From positions 98,037,859-98,101,858 of the forward strand of contig JAPTHN010000001.1 in NCBI GenBank assembly GCA_026936325.1: a DNA stretch of 64,000 nucleotides, written 5' to 3'. Positions 1 to 14,000 of this stretch are shown here, piece by piece. The stretch's first letter is position 1. Each line of letters starts with the position of its first letter. Made by a program: the position numbers and the translations under genes. The notes beneath the pieces are model-generated. The model was not told the DNA's origin. It made no database searches and worked only from the letters and a program-made list of their open reading frames with translations. This stretch comes from Platynereis dumerilii (lineage: Eukaryota > Annelida > Polychaeta > Phyllodocida > Nereididae).

Positions 1-1100
1 TTATATGGGTCATAGCAAAAAGTTGGGGTCATTTTTCGTAATTTCATGTCCACTTGAGGAAGTGCAACTTTGCCAACACCAACGTCACACAACCCCATGA
101 AAGTTATAATATATCAAATCTATGCAAATTTTCTCACAGTATGAACTCCTTCTTTGAGCTCAGTCATTGTTTTTTAGCAAAAGACAAGCAAAGTAAACTC
201 CAAAACAAGGTCATATTTAGAGTGAAAAGTGAACACAAAAAAACATGGGTTCAATGAATGCACCATAACTAATTATATCTTGCGTTCAAGAGCAAAAACT
301 TTATGTCTCAAGAGACCTAGTCAATTACCTGAAATAATTAGCACTAGTGTACACCTTTGCATTACTTATTTTTGGTGTGGGGAGGTCTCAAAATTAGAAC
401 ATGTACCTTGTAACATTTAAAAAATATGTGTTACAAGGTACATCTTTCAAACTGACACACTTGCAGTGAGAAAGATTCACCCCATGAATGTTTTTATTTG
501 GAGTACAAGTATTTACAACCCTTTTCCAGCCAAAAAACATTGAGGGTAATCAAGCCAATCTCATATGATATGTCCTTGAAAATGTGTCCACTTATGAACA
601 TGTTACAGGATACATTTTAGAGGGGTTGTCTTTTCCATATAAAATATTCCTTCTGGTACAATTTTTGGTCTCAAAATGTTGCATTGGCGGCCATTTTGTA
701 AATGGACAGGTGAAACATGGTCTGCTGCGTAACAGATTGGGAGCATGATGTCAAGAAGGTTGCTTGTCCAGCATTGTCCACAACGTTAAATGTTACATGC
801 ATCATTGCAGTTACAAGTTTACCACTGCAATGGGTATAGAGTCTCAAATTCGATGGCAATCTTCAAAATTGGCCAGCCTTTTGTTGTCTGACATGCTCTA
901 AACAACTTTAGATCACACAAAAAGTCTAACCAACTCATTTACCCCCTCTTCCGCGTAACAAGACAGTATTGCGCATAAAACCAGTTGTAACAAGACATTT
1001 GTGGAACTGTCTTGTTACAAGATCTATGAATCTTGGCAGGAACTGAGAAGTTTATGATATTTTTTCATTCAGTCTTGAGTGAAAAAGTTTTTCCATGCCA

Positions 1101-1560
1101 TTTTCATTAGTTCTAAAGTAAATGGCCTGACAACACACTATTAGCTAAATGAAGATGTGACTGATAACAAGACACTGTCAGGTTATGGTGTTGTGTATGG
1201 TATTTGAATTATAGCAATGTAACCAGACAATTTCCTAATGAGTTTGTCACAAGAGTTCTGTAGTGATAGTTAACACATTTTCATTAGTTATAAGGTTAAT
1301 GGCTTAACATTACTCCATTAACTAATGCAGATGTGATTCGTAACAAGACACTGTCTTGTTATGGTACTGTGATTGTCTAGTTACATTTCTAATATTGAAA
1401 CACCAATGTGTTAATGCTCTTTGCACAAGAGTTCTGTAGTGATAATTAATACATTTTCATAAGGTTTAAGGCAAATGACCTAACACTATGCAATGATATT
1501 AGTTAAATGTACTTGTGACTAATAACAAGACACTGTGCGGTTACAGTGGGCCTACTGTGT
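1101..1560. repeat. About 175-bp tandem repeats inside the 4.7-kb element
   Basis: CATTTTCAT(T)AG ... AACAAGACACTGTC recurs three times (starts about 1101, 1277, 1452) with moderate divergence. Several copies carry the palindrome AACAAGAC...GTCTTGTT. Confidence 0.7.
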
Positions 1561-1807
1561 TTAGTATTTGAATAAAAATTGCTTTAATTTATTGGCCACA
1601 CAATATTGGTTTTTGCAGTCTCAATGCCTTTTTTGAAAATTTACTTAGAAGAAATAAAAACTATATCATTTGACAATTATACTTTTTTTTTATTACTCAG
1701 TACACCCAATTATCAAGAGGACATGGTAAAGTTTTTGAGACTAATAAAATGGCTGTTATGCAGTAGCTTTCTGTGGCCTCATGATTAAAAAGCACTTGGT
1801 TGTGACA

Positions 1808-1875
1808 CCATGGATGGATGGATGTTTGCGGCTTTACGTCCTGTATTTGTTACTTGATAGGCTAATTGCAACCTC
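1808..1875 (-). repeat. SINE 3'-end fragment
   Basis: ATGGATGGATG followed by GGCTTTACGTCCTGTATTTG is the shared 3' end of the tRNA-headed SINEs at 28.7 and 39.9 kb (read on the minus strand). The tRNA-like head is absent. Confidence 0.6.
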
Positions 1876-4682
1876 CAGCTGGGGTAAGATTCCTTGAGTC
1901 GGACATTTGGTGATGTCTCCTTGAGTCAGACACAATAGGTTTGAATTTGCCAATTGAGTGTAAACCCATCACATTATTTCTTACCAATTTATAGCTTATT
2001 AATTTCATTTATCTACTCATAAGCATAAGCATTCATTTTAGCCTTGTACAAAGTGTTTTTCATAGCACTGAAGATGAGTATGTATGTTTCTCTTTTTCCT
2101 TTGTCCGAATTAATTGAATTTTCCTGCAATAATGTGAAATGTAATATAATATATATATTGTTGCCCATATTATATATGGGGCAGCATTGTTTTGAGCTTG
2201 TGCCTTGTAGATCTTGGATTTTTGTAATTCCATCTCCATCAAAGTGACAATGGTTACTCCATCAAATGTGTTTTCAGTGTGTTAAATGTGTCTCAACTTA
2301 GGTTCCTACAGCAAATTTCACACATTTGCAATACATTTTTCCATGACAAAGACAGCTTTTCCTTGATATCTCACAGGTCCATGTACAGTCAGAGAAATTA
2401 CCAGCATATGAGGACAATTGCAATTCCAGCCCAGTCCTGGCCCTGACACGATGATTGAGTGTGTGGGGTTGATCAGTAGGGTCTCAGAAGAATGTCTGAT
2501 CTCTTTGCAGCCATCCTCACCACACAGCAGCATGTCAGTTGCGGAACTTAATTCTATCCAGTTTCACGAAATACTGCAAAGTCATCAGCAACTGATGACA
2601 ATTTCCTAATTTCTCTGGAGCCTTCGGGTTCTTTTCCTCATTACGTAATGGATAGGTCTGCCAAAATTCATAGAGTTAGTTGACACTGTGATACAACTTT
2701 ATACCAAGTTTGGAAGTGATAGTTGCAGTAGTTCTTTTCAAATAGCCAGTAAAAGATGATTTTGAGCACTGCCAAAGTCATGGCTAGGCAATGACACTGT
2801 GAGAGTGTCATGGAAGGGTGATGACAGTGCTAGGGTGATTGTCATGTGGGGCTGAGGACATGGATTGTCATCAGCTGGTGATAATTTCCCTGACTGATGT
2901 AGCCATGGCCGACTGAGGCAACGCTATTTTTGAACAGGAGAATCCTCTGTGAGGCTAGTCATGCGACCTGCATCAAATGGCTTGTGTAAAAATGTAAAAT
3001 GGGCAACATTTTCGTCCCTGTGGGACATTGCGCAACACTTCTTCAAATGCTGCCTCTAGTTTGACTTAAGTTGGCATATCATTCAGTCAGGACTGAGCTG
3101 GATGCAATTTGTGCCTGAATATTGGCTTAAATGAACTGGCATAATCTCAAGGTGCTGGATCTTGTATAGCTTCTCTAATGAGTGACAAGACACCTGTCCT
3201 ACTCAAGGATAACCCGCACATTTTATACTCTCAGAAATTCAATCCAATAGGCCTATCCAGGGTTTTTGTCATGCCAGCTAGCAATGTTTTAGTCAGTGAA
3301 AACGTTTCAGGCCCTGGTTAACAACCTACAACTCATAGGTGAAGCAAGATACCACTGCCTGGAATAGCAAAATGAATCTCCAGGAATCTTATCCTACCAT
3401 GGATTGGACATATTCCCGCCCCGTAACTCAATTAAGTCCCAGCCCATGGGATATTAATAGAGGGGTAGTTGTTTCCAGCTATGCTGAGGCAGCTGAAAGG
3501 TAATAGCATGCATCCCTAGATTAAAATATTATTCTATTCTTATTCTTTCGACAAAAACCAACACTGATTTCCTTAGTTTTTGAGACATTTAGTGCAAGAT
3601 TAATTTCCGCACACCATTCAATTGTTTTGTCAATCTTGGCCCAATAACATGTCTCATTATTTCAAGGAATCTGATTATTTAAGCTTTGTATTTATGGATT
3701 CATTTCATTTTTGCTCATATGAGCTGAACAGTGCAAACTTTGGGATAATAACAAATTTAAATGGAGGACTCACAGTTATTGCATTGACTCAGCCACTCAA
3801 TTGTGTATATTGTAACAGGACGTCCATGTTATGATGCACAAAGTCTACACAACAAATTGGATAAAAAGAAGATTAAAGGCAATTAGTGAAAAATAACTAT
3901 CTATAAAGCTAGTAATTAAGTACATAAACAACTTGCATTCAAATTTACAAATTAATTCTTAAATTAGCGCAGGATAGATGTCCTGTTACTAGTTACAGTC
4001 ACAGAATCGACAGTCGAAAATTCAACTACATAAAGTTAATCAGAAAAACTATACTGCTTACAAGAACTTATCAATGATTATTTTGCTTTGGCCATACCAA
4101 TGTTGTTTTTGGGGTGCTGTTTTAATCTTGTGGAGCTATATTTATGCGTGTGTCCATGTTACAAGGTTCATGAGGCTCACCTTACTTTAAAAGCAAATGG
4201 AGGTGGGACTAAGGAAGGGCATTGAAAAACATCCTCCTAGCTGTCAAACTCCAGTTTTACCAAAACTGGACACTTCCTCTGATTGACATTCAAAAAAATT
4301 AGAAAACAAAGGTGATGTCCATGTTATGCGTGCTTCTTTTTAACTTCCCTCCCAAATATTTATTTTTTAATTAATAATGAGATGTAATACTGCAAGTTGA
4401 CTGAGACATATGGCACTAAAAACATCAAATCACAAAACTTTCGAAAAATCCATGCCAGAATTTTTATCAGGAATAAATGGAATTATGTTACGCGATGCAG
4501 GAAATCCAATTTCCCCTTGATTTTTCATCCAAAAATTAAGAAACAACGATTATGATGCACAGTGATTAACAGCTCAGACTATATCCTAGGCATCCCAACT
4601 CAAGTCATTTGTCCCTGTGGCTGCACATTTTGAAGGCATCAGTTCACATTTTTTGTCTCAACTTTTTGCTATGACCCATATA

Positions 4683-4927
4683 TCATAATTCATTTAAAAT
4701 TTTTTATGTATACATATCTTATGGCCCCAGCTAGATAAGCCTCGGCTTTTTCTGGAGCCTATTAATAAATTTACAAACAAACAAACAAACAAATACAGTC
4801 ATCAGTGTGAAAGACTTCAGTAGCCATAAGGTTTTACGTATCCACATTCAAATCAGACAACTATGTCGATTTGTATTTTTAAAAATATAACTTGAGTATT
4901 CAGACTATTCAATATTTTATTACCCAC
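4683..4927. other. SLC44A1 intron edge
   Basis: Intronic sequence between the 4.7-kb element and the exon at 4928. It includes a short (AAAC)n run near 4780. Nothing else was seen. Confidence 0.5.
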
Positions 4928-5056
4928 CTTGAACCAGACCACACCAACAGCCAGTGTTGACGCCATCACACCAACTTTGCCCAAGAACAGCACAAAGTCT
5001 CCCACGCTGTTAATTGCTGCCACTCTCAACACGTTCGATGCTATGATGCCGAAGGC
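4928..5056 (-). CDS. SLC44A1: SLC44A1 exon: AFGIIASNVLRVAAIN block
   Basis: 129 bp (43 codons, phase 0 at both ends), acceptor GCTGACAG and donor AAG|GTGGGT. It encodes NVLRVAAINSVGDFVLFLGK and a TM (VMASTLAVGVVWFK), matching human [21 protein letters not shown]. The remaining one or two exons are not in the window. Confidence 0.95.
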
Positions 5057-8000
5057 CTGTCAGCGTACAAAAGCAATTATGTAAACATTTCTCTTAATAG
5101 TATAACTCCTGGTCACCATGATCCTTACAAGAAGCTTCAGTTGATAACAAATTAACAATTTCAAATATTCTATTTATCCAATGCCAGACTTAAGATTTTA
5201 GAATGTGACTAAGGAATGACAGAGTTATAATAGTCAGTTTAATATTAATTCTTACCCTCCTTGCTGCAGAGCAGAAGTTCTTTCCTTCGATCGCTGAAAA
5301 GACGAGACAAAAATTCGTTGACAGAGAGAAGATTCAAACATTTGAAAGAGCAGATATCCAAAAAAATTTACTGAAAGATGCATTAATTGTATACAAAACC
5401 AAACATCATAAAAGTTCAACAGTTTTCCCAACCAAATCTACTAAAACAAGGAGTAAATATCACTGAATAATGTCACTACAATAAACCTAGGCCTAAAAGA
5501 TAGATTGAAAACAACAAACCTGTAATAGTGTAAGCATTTTGATTGAGGAACTTGAGACATTGTTCCAAGCACCAAAGACAACAGATGCAGCACTTGAGAC
5601 ACCACTGGGCAATGATGTTGTCACTTCCCTTGCACCTGAGAACATGAAAATAATTTGTTATTATATAATAAATTTATTATACGCTTCCAGAAGCTACACT
5701 TCTTAGATATGTACATAAAACCGCAGAGTTATTGAATAGTGAAAGCTGCAAACAGATAAATAATAATACTCACTTATTCTGGATATACATCAGAATGAGC
5801 CTGGGCAGTTTAACCAGCAAAATGATGAAAGAACCAAACGCAATGGTTCCCACATGATGCAAAATCAGGCGACAGGTTGACTTTCCAACAGTGCAGCTTA
5901 ACGTTTCCTTTTCCCTGGAAGTGTAAAAGAAACTCACATGAACTTGGCATCCTCTACTAAACCGTACATTAATCTTAGCATGGTACTCAATTGATGACAC
6001 ATCAAGTGCCTCGTCTAATATAGACTTTCTTCACCCAATTATTCTCTATATTGGACTCCTCGCCATGTAATATTTCTATAGTCTCTATTCAAAATGTACG
6101 ATATGTACCTTGTGAAGTACCAGAGAGCAACAGAGCCAGCAATGACCATCTGCTGACAAGCAAGAATGAACTCAGATGTCCAGATCAGGCCGATCACATG
6201 GTACCACCAGAACACCCTCAACTTTGTGTTGGGTTTGTACTCAATGGCGAGGAAACCATTCTTTTCAGTCTGTTCTGGTGATCCTAGAAAGGAAAACAAG
6301 GAAATTGAGTTAACAAAATGCACACCATTAACTTTTTAATCACACTGCCTACAGAGTACAGCTGAGTAAGTGGGCTAGGTTGCATTTTATGCCCATCAGG
6401 GCCAGAATGGACTATCTAGAAGCTTCATGAGCACAGGAAACAATCGATCTTTGCCACAAATGTAACAGGTCTCTTTTAGGTTGAATACATTTCTCCCCCT
6501 CCGAAGGCGTCAAGGTTAATTTTCCAAGATGACAAATCTGCTATACATGATTAACAGACATGTTAATTCTCTTAAATTTTTACAACCATATCAGAGCAAA
6601 CTCTCACCACACAGATTCAACATCCCTCAAATCACATGAGAATTCATGGGATAAATCAATGTGATATAGTGAATCGGACTTCCGTATTAGATCACTTATA
6701 ATGCATTTTCAGATAGACTGATAGCAAAGGAAAGTTAGGAAACATACCTGCCGAAGAGATGAAAGCGAGGATGATGACCCAGTAGACGAAGAAGGCAAAC
6801 ATGATGATGGAGGTCCATATGGGTTGGATGAGGAGGAGGGGGATGCTGCCCAGGCACTTGCCAGCCTCATGGAACAAGGTCACCACAAGCGAGATGCGCT
6901 TCCTCATCACTAGTAGCACCAGTAGTAAAATCACCTTGGAGATAAGACAAATAATTTAGAAATGAGATATAGCAGCTTAAAATACAAGAAGCATCAACAG
7001 TAAATATACAAAAAAGAATTCAGTGCTTTCTGTGTTTTGTTAAATTTTGCTCCAACTAATATTCAACAATTGGGCTCCACAATTGGTTTTTTGCTGTCAA
7101 ACAAATATAATTAATCCTTCTCAGGGAAAACCCTCCTGGGGGGCCTCTCAAGCTTCTCCCTTCAGTACCTCTTAAAATACCATGTGACCACCAACAGCCA
7201 ATCACCATCCTTCTTCCCGCATCCTCCAGACGCCATATTGAAAATACTTTCACAACACAAACACAGCCTCCAAGAATCTCCATCTTTTTACAAACTTGTG
7301 ACAAGTGTTGTTGGATACATTGAAACCTTCTACAACCTTATTTTATTAGTTTATTGCTATATTTTCGGCCGGGTTCGCCCCGGTTCGCCAGGATTCGCTC
7401 AGGTTCTCTATAACGTAATACCCCACAAACACAGCCTCCAAGAATCTCCATCTTTTACCCAGAATTTCAAACTTGTAACGTCATCTTAGTCTCTCAAGTT
7501 GATCAGCTTGATTGGTAGAACAAGTCTACTCTGTCTACGGATATCGATTCCCCGCGAATCCGGTAAGATCAGCTTCGTTTTCACTGTGTGAAAGTTTGTT
7601 TACATTTACAATGCCCCTTACGGGAATGATTCTGGGTCACAGTTTCGTGACTGGCACACTGCACCACTTATCCCCGGCCTCCTGGCCAACTTCCAGCCGT
7701 CTGGCTGCTCTATTTAAGGTTAATAAAACCATAGATAAATTAAAACTAGTCGGAGAACGTGGCGCTCGCGTGACCAATCCAAAATTTGATCTGCCACACC
7801 AAGATCTCTGCCATTACAGGCCAATGTTTGTAATCTTAGAGTATGGCTCAAACGATATCGTTGCTGGCGTAGACCCCCTGCGAATTGCAACCACTATCAT
7901 TGATTTGGCCAACATATTAGTCAGTAATTACTCTGTCGCCCAGGTTTTCATATGCTCAATCGTCCATCGTACTGCCAGCCTTGGACAAGTCACCCCTGAG

Positions 8001-11000
8001 CAATTCAAAGCAAGAGCCATTTTAGTCAATAAATACCTACGTAACATGTGTGCTGATGATTCTAAATTAAATTTCCACAACCATAAAGGCTTCTGGGCAA
8101 TTCCGGCACATGTCTGGTCACGTGATGGGGTGCACCCAAACACCAAAGTGGGAAGATCAAAGTACATTGCTTCCCTTCGTAAAGCCATTTTTCTGGCACT
8201 TGGTAAAATATCCAGGTCATCCTCCGACTGACCTTTATAAATTCATAACATATTTATATCCCAAAAGTGGTGTGCCAATGTGTGCGTTCATATGTCACTC
8301 ATATACAATGCTTCTCTTCCAGGCCTATCTCTTCAGTTTGACACTTAATGGTGCTTAATGCTGCTGTCACTTAATGGTGCTGACACTTAATGGTGCTGTC
8401 ACAAGATTCTGACATTTATTCACTCTGCATTTATCCGAATCATGCCTATCATGCAACCTAATCTATCTTTGTTTCCAGGTCTCTTCAACCTGACACTTAA
8501 TGGTGCTGTCACAAGATTCTGACATTTATTCACTCTGCATTTATTAGAATCATGCCTATCATTCAATCTAATCAATCTTTGTTTCCAGGCCTGTTTCTGT
8601 TGCCAGGTATTTACCTACAATGCTGACTATCGCCATACTTATGACACCAATTACCTTGGCCTTCACTTACCAGTGACTGTCGCCACAATGTTTTATTTGG
8701 TCTGTTACTGTTCAGCAACTGTCTCCACTCACCTTGGCCTTCACTATCTTGTGACTGTCGCCATAATTATCTGGTCTGTTGCTGCTCCGTGACTGTCTCC
8801 AATTACCTTGGCCTTCACTTCCTAGTGACTGTCGCCACCATGTTTTTATTTGGTCTGTTACTGTTCAGCAACTGTCTCCACTCACCTTGGCCTTCACTAC
8901 CTTGTGACTGTCGCCATAATTATCTGGTCTGTTGCTGCTCCGTGACTGTCTCCAATTACCTTGGCCTTCACTTCCTAGTGACTGTCGCCACCATGTTTTT
9001 ATTTGGTCTGTTACTGTTCAGCAACTGTCTCCACTCACCTTGGCCTTCACTACCTTGTGACTGTCGCCATAATTATCTGGTCTGTTGCTGCTCAGTGACT
9101 GTCTCCAATTACCTTGGCCTTCACTTCCTAGTGACTGTCGCCACAATGTTTTTATTTGGTCTGTTACTGTTCAGCAACTGTCTCCACTCACCTTGGCCTT
9201 CACTACCTTGTGACTGTCGCCATAATTATCTGGTCTGTTGCTGCTCCGTGACTGTCTCCAATTACTTAGGCCTTCACTTCCTAGTGACTGTCGCCACAAT
9301 GTTTTATTTATTTATTTTAATTTATATTTTCCGGGCTGTTACTGTTCTGCGACTGTAATTATCTGGTCTGTCGCTGCTCATTGCCTGTCACCAATTACCT
9401 TGACCTTTAATGCCTCATTTATAACCTTCTCAAAGCATGTAACGGTTTATCATAATCAAGATCAAGACTCCAATAGTCTCGGATGCTGTCTCATTAATGA
9501 TTTTAACCTAAATTTAACAATACAATGATCTATATACTGTGGCTGTCTCCATTTCTTCTTTCAGATACCATGCCACCGAAACGCCTTCGTCGGGCGGCTG
9601 CGAAAAACGCAGCGCCAAAACCTGCAACAAGACCATCACGAAAGCGCTCGGCGCCTGCCCGCCTGATCTCTTCCGATTCGGAAAGTGACACCGACCAACA
9701 GCCACCAATGCACGGCGTCCAACAACCACCGCTACCGGCTGATAGACAACAGCCACTGGCACCCGCTGCGACCACATCGGATGGCACCCCACAGATCAGT
9801 GTCCAAACCCAGCTTGAAACAATGCAGGCCTTCATGTTACAACAGCAGCAACAGCAGCAAGCCATCATGTTACAACAGCAGCAACAGCAGCAAGCTATGC
9901 AAAACAGCCTCATGGCCATGCAGGCTTCGATTCAAACCATGGCCCAAACCTTCGCAGCACAGGCAAATAGCAACACACCTGCACCAGCATCTGTTACACC
10001 ACCACAGATCCAAGTGCGACAACAAGCTCCGCAACAACTACGGGTCCTCCGACAGATCCCATTCCTGCGCCACAAATTACTGCGGCCGCAAATGGTGAGT
10101 CAATTACCCTTTCAACCATTAGCACGGACACCCTCCAGCATCCACCGCATGTAGCAGGAACTCCTATTGGCCTTACTGTTAAGCAGTCACTTAAGGAAAA
10201 AATCTGGGCCCACTGCTATGTTGATCTGGCCGACCTTTTGTATCCAAATCAGGCCCACAGCTACTCCCTGTCACTCCAAAATGCCACCAGCAATCAACCG
10301 TCCTTCAATCTGGCCCCTAAAAGAAGGAAGAATATGACAGAAGCTGAATGGAGCAGGGCAATGGACATCTATGTGGCTGTCTACACAGAAAAATATCCAG
10401 CCCAGATCTCAGCTATCCTTACCTACTGCAGGCAAGTCAAGGAGTTGATGAGCCTCGGAGCCAACTGGCAGTACTTCGACGAGACATACCGCACCGAAAG
10501 GGAGTATACAAAATGCTCTTGGCTTAACTTCAGGCCCGACCTTGAGACCAAGTCACTTCTGAAGGCAGTAACCGATAGATCGGGTAAGAAGTACAGCTTC
10601 CAGGGCGCACAAAACCAGCCCTTTCGCTCAACCCACGTACCACCCGGGTACTGCTTTGCCTTCCACCAAAAAGGACAGCGTTGTGACCACAACCCGTGCA
10701 CCTATAAGCACACTTGCAAAAATTGCAACAAAGTCCACCCCATGTTCCGCGGCTGTAATGAGGGAAACTACAAGGGAAACAACAACTACAACTGCTCCCG
10801 ACAATACAACAACTCCAACACCAAGGACAGCTCAAGCCGAAATGCTTCCAAGTCCAGTAGACACAGCCCGGCTAAGTAAACTCTTACAAGGCTACCAAGA
10901 GAGAAATTATATCGTAAATGGGTTCACCCATGGCTTCTCTCTAAATTTCAGGGGCCCGGAAAAGCCACTGAAATCAAACAATGCCCAGTCAGCCAAGGAT

Positions 11001-14000
11001 CTCCCTCATATGGTCCAACTGAAACTTGACAATGAATTACAACTGGGAAGAATTGCTGGCCCTTTTTCACAACCACCACTTCCAAATTTTAAGTGCTCAC
11101 CAATTGCCTTAAGGGAAAAATCAACCCCAGGAAAATATCGCCTTCTACATAATCTTTCCTTCCCTTATGACAATAATTCTGTCAACCATAACATAGATAA
11201 AGCTCACACAACTGTCAAGTACCAGACCCTTCAAGATGCCATCACACTGATTCAGCACTATTTTCCATCTGTTTATCTAGCAAAAAGTGACATCGCTGAC
11301 GCCTTCCGCATTATTCCTGTCTCACCTTCTCAATACCATCTCCTGGGGTTTCAATTCCAAGGCAAATATTATTATGAGAAAATGCTGAGCATGGGTGCTG
11401 CTCCATCCTGTCAAATATTCGAGGCGTTTTCTACATCTCTTCAGTGGATACTCAAAACAAGATACAATATCACTTGCATTAAAGTACTCGATGACTTTCT
11501 TTTTGTACAACCAACAGAGCAATTATGCCACCAACAACTTCAAACTTTCCAACACCTATGCAAGTACCTCAATATTCCAATAGCCCCGCACAAAACTGAG
11601 GGTCCAGCCTCTACTTTGACTTTCCTGGGCATTCAGCTGGATACAGCCCACATGCAGGCACGCCTGCCCCCAGATAAGCTTCAAAAATACTCTGATCAGG
11701 TCAATGAGTCACTCAAAAAGCGAAGCATCCAATTGCGTGACCTCAAAACCATCATTGGTCAACTCCAGTTCTCTACTACAGTAATACCATCAGGAAGAGC
11801 CTTCCTTCGCAGACTCCATGACCTCACTATTGGGATAACCAAGCCATTCTATTACATCACACTTGGTGAACAAGCCAAAGCTGACCTTCAAATGTGGCAC
11901 ACGTTCTTGACAAGCTACAATGGAATTACCATCATACGACCCAGGTTCAAATACACCTCTGACACCATCAAAATGTGCTCGGACTCATCAAAAACTGGGT
12001 TTGGAGCCACCTACGGCTCCCGGTGGATTGAGGGCCTGTGGCCAGCAAATTGGTCGGCGCTCAACATTGCAGTATTAGAGCTCTTCCCCATTTACCTGCT
12101 ACTCGCGATGTTTGCCCCAAAGCTTAAGAATTCTCACATCACCTTTTTTACCGACAACCAATCAGTTGTCCACATAATTAACAAGCAAACATCAAAATGC
12201 CCTATATTAATGCAGTTAGTCCGTCCTCTAGTCTTAATTTTACTTCAACATAACATTATCCTCCATTCTGCCCACATTCCTGGTATTGATAACACATTGT
12301 GTGATTTGATTTCACGACAGAAAGCCACCCAAGAGGTCCTTCACAAATATGGAATGTCTTCAAGCCCAGTCACTATCCCTCCACATCTGAGACCAGAGGC
12401 CTTCAATCTGGACTTCAATCCATCTTAGCATCCTCCCTAAAACCGGCAACAACAAAACTATACGAAAGGAACTGGGAGGCATTCTACAAATTTGCTAATA
12501 CCACTCTCGGCCGCCCCCATGCCTTGCCAGCTGCCGCGACAGATCTCTGTCTCTTCCTTACAAGCCTTTCACAAAAGGGTCTAGCATATCGAACCATCAC
12601 CACCTACACGTCGGCTATTTCGTTTGTACACAAAATGCTACAACATCCGGACCCTGCAGCGGCATTTATAGTACAAAAAACCCTCCAAGGCATTAGAAAC
12701 AATACACAAATCGTTTCAAAGCCACAACTCTCTCCTATCACTAGGCCAATCCTCAAAAAGCTAGTTTCCGTCCTCCCATCTGCTTTCACAGTAACCTATC
12801 TCCAACGACTTTGGGCCGCCGTTTTTACCCTGACATACCGTGCATGCCTCCGGGCCGGCGAAGCGGTTATTTCCAACACCGCTGAGCATACCCTTCAACT
12901 TAGTCAAGTATCAATTGTTGATAATTCCATCCATATAAAATTTCTGTCCTATAAGCACAGTCGAAAAACCACACCTGTCATGGTCATCCAACCAGATGCA
13001 GACCCTATTTGCTGCCCGGTGCAGGCTCTGACTCACTATCTCCAAATCAGGGGCAACTCCCAAGGCCCACTATTCATTGACCAAAAAGCAGTACCACTTG
13101 ACCGCCACTTGCTCAGTGCTACCCTCAAATCCACCATGACGCTCGCCGGCCTTCAGTCGGACAACTATAATACTCACTCGTTCCGAATAGGCAGAGCCAC
13201 CCAATTGGCTCAGGACAACCACACTCACGCCACCATACAAACAGCTGGAAGGTGGCACAGCTCAGCCTATTTGCGTTATATACGCCCGCACGCCATTACT
13301 CTGCCCCAGTGACAAAGAGCACACAGGCCACGCCAGGTGCTCACAAAATCAAAGGACCACACAAGCACACCGGCCACGCCAGGTGCTACGCGCAAAAAGC
13401 CCCACTCGTAAATGTTAGCACACCGGCCATAGCTAGGTGCTATCACGGACAACTGCATGCACACCGGCCACGCTAGGTGCTATGCACTACAACAGACGAC
13501 CGAGTAAATGTTAGCACACCGGCCATAGCTAGGTGCTATCACGAAACAAGCCAAGAACGACCACAACGGCATGCACACAGGCCACGCCAGGTGCGTTGCA
13601 CTGCAGCAGACGACCAAGTCAACGTTAGCACACCGGCCATAGCTAGGTGCTACCACGAAACAAGCCACGAACATGTGTGGGCACACAGGCCATGCCAGGT
13701 GCCCATGCAACACATAAACAATTGCAACTAGATGAAGGCAAATTAAAATTTGCAAGACTAGCAGGCTGTGGCATATCTAGGGAGGTGCCTTTGGGCCATT
13801 GCCTCCCTATCTGAAGGAAAAGTAACATGGGAAAGATAGCAAAAGGGCCTCGACAGGTTAGCAGCATTGAGTGGCCTAAATGTCATGAGTGATTTCCGGC
13901 ATTGATTGAAAATGTTTTATACTTATCAAGTAAATTCAGAGAGAAATAGTCATATGTGTAATTAATGAAATAATTATCACTTACTGAGAAGTGCAATTGA

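Larger units (their letters stand above)
2..4682. mobile_element. 4.7-kb terminal-inverted-repeat element, unclassified, no intact coding region
   Basis: TATATGGGTCATAGCAAAAA at 2-21 is repeated inverted at the right end (4682 downward); 24 bp match, ending GTTG. Inside there are no long frames, about three 175-bp tandem repeats and a 15-bp perfect inverted repeat at 401-415/429-443. The window starts at its edge, so any target duplication beyond TA cannot be read. It lies left of the last SLC44A1 exon seen, presumably in an intron. Confidence 0.6.

Noticed and set aside
8789-9358. 189-codon plus-strand frame with repeated hydrophobic units
   Set aside because: Product of the 153-bp tandem repeat whose period is a multiple of three; no start context or domain, and highly repetitive.
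9530-9919. Minus-strand cysteine-rich frame
   Set aside because: Antisense of the gag glutamine runs (CAG/CAA read backwards gives CTG/TTG, then Cys in a shifted frame).
13318-13712. CRISPR-like repeat/spacer appearance
   Set aside because: Irregular spacing, two alternating core variants and a eukaryotic retrotransposon context; no cas genes.
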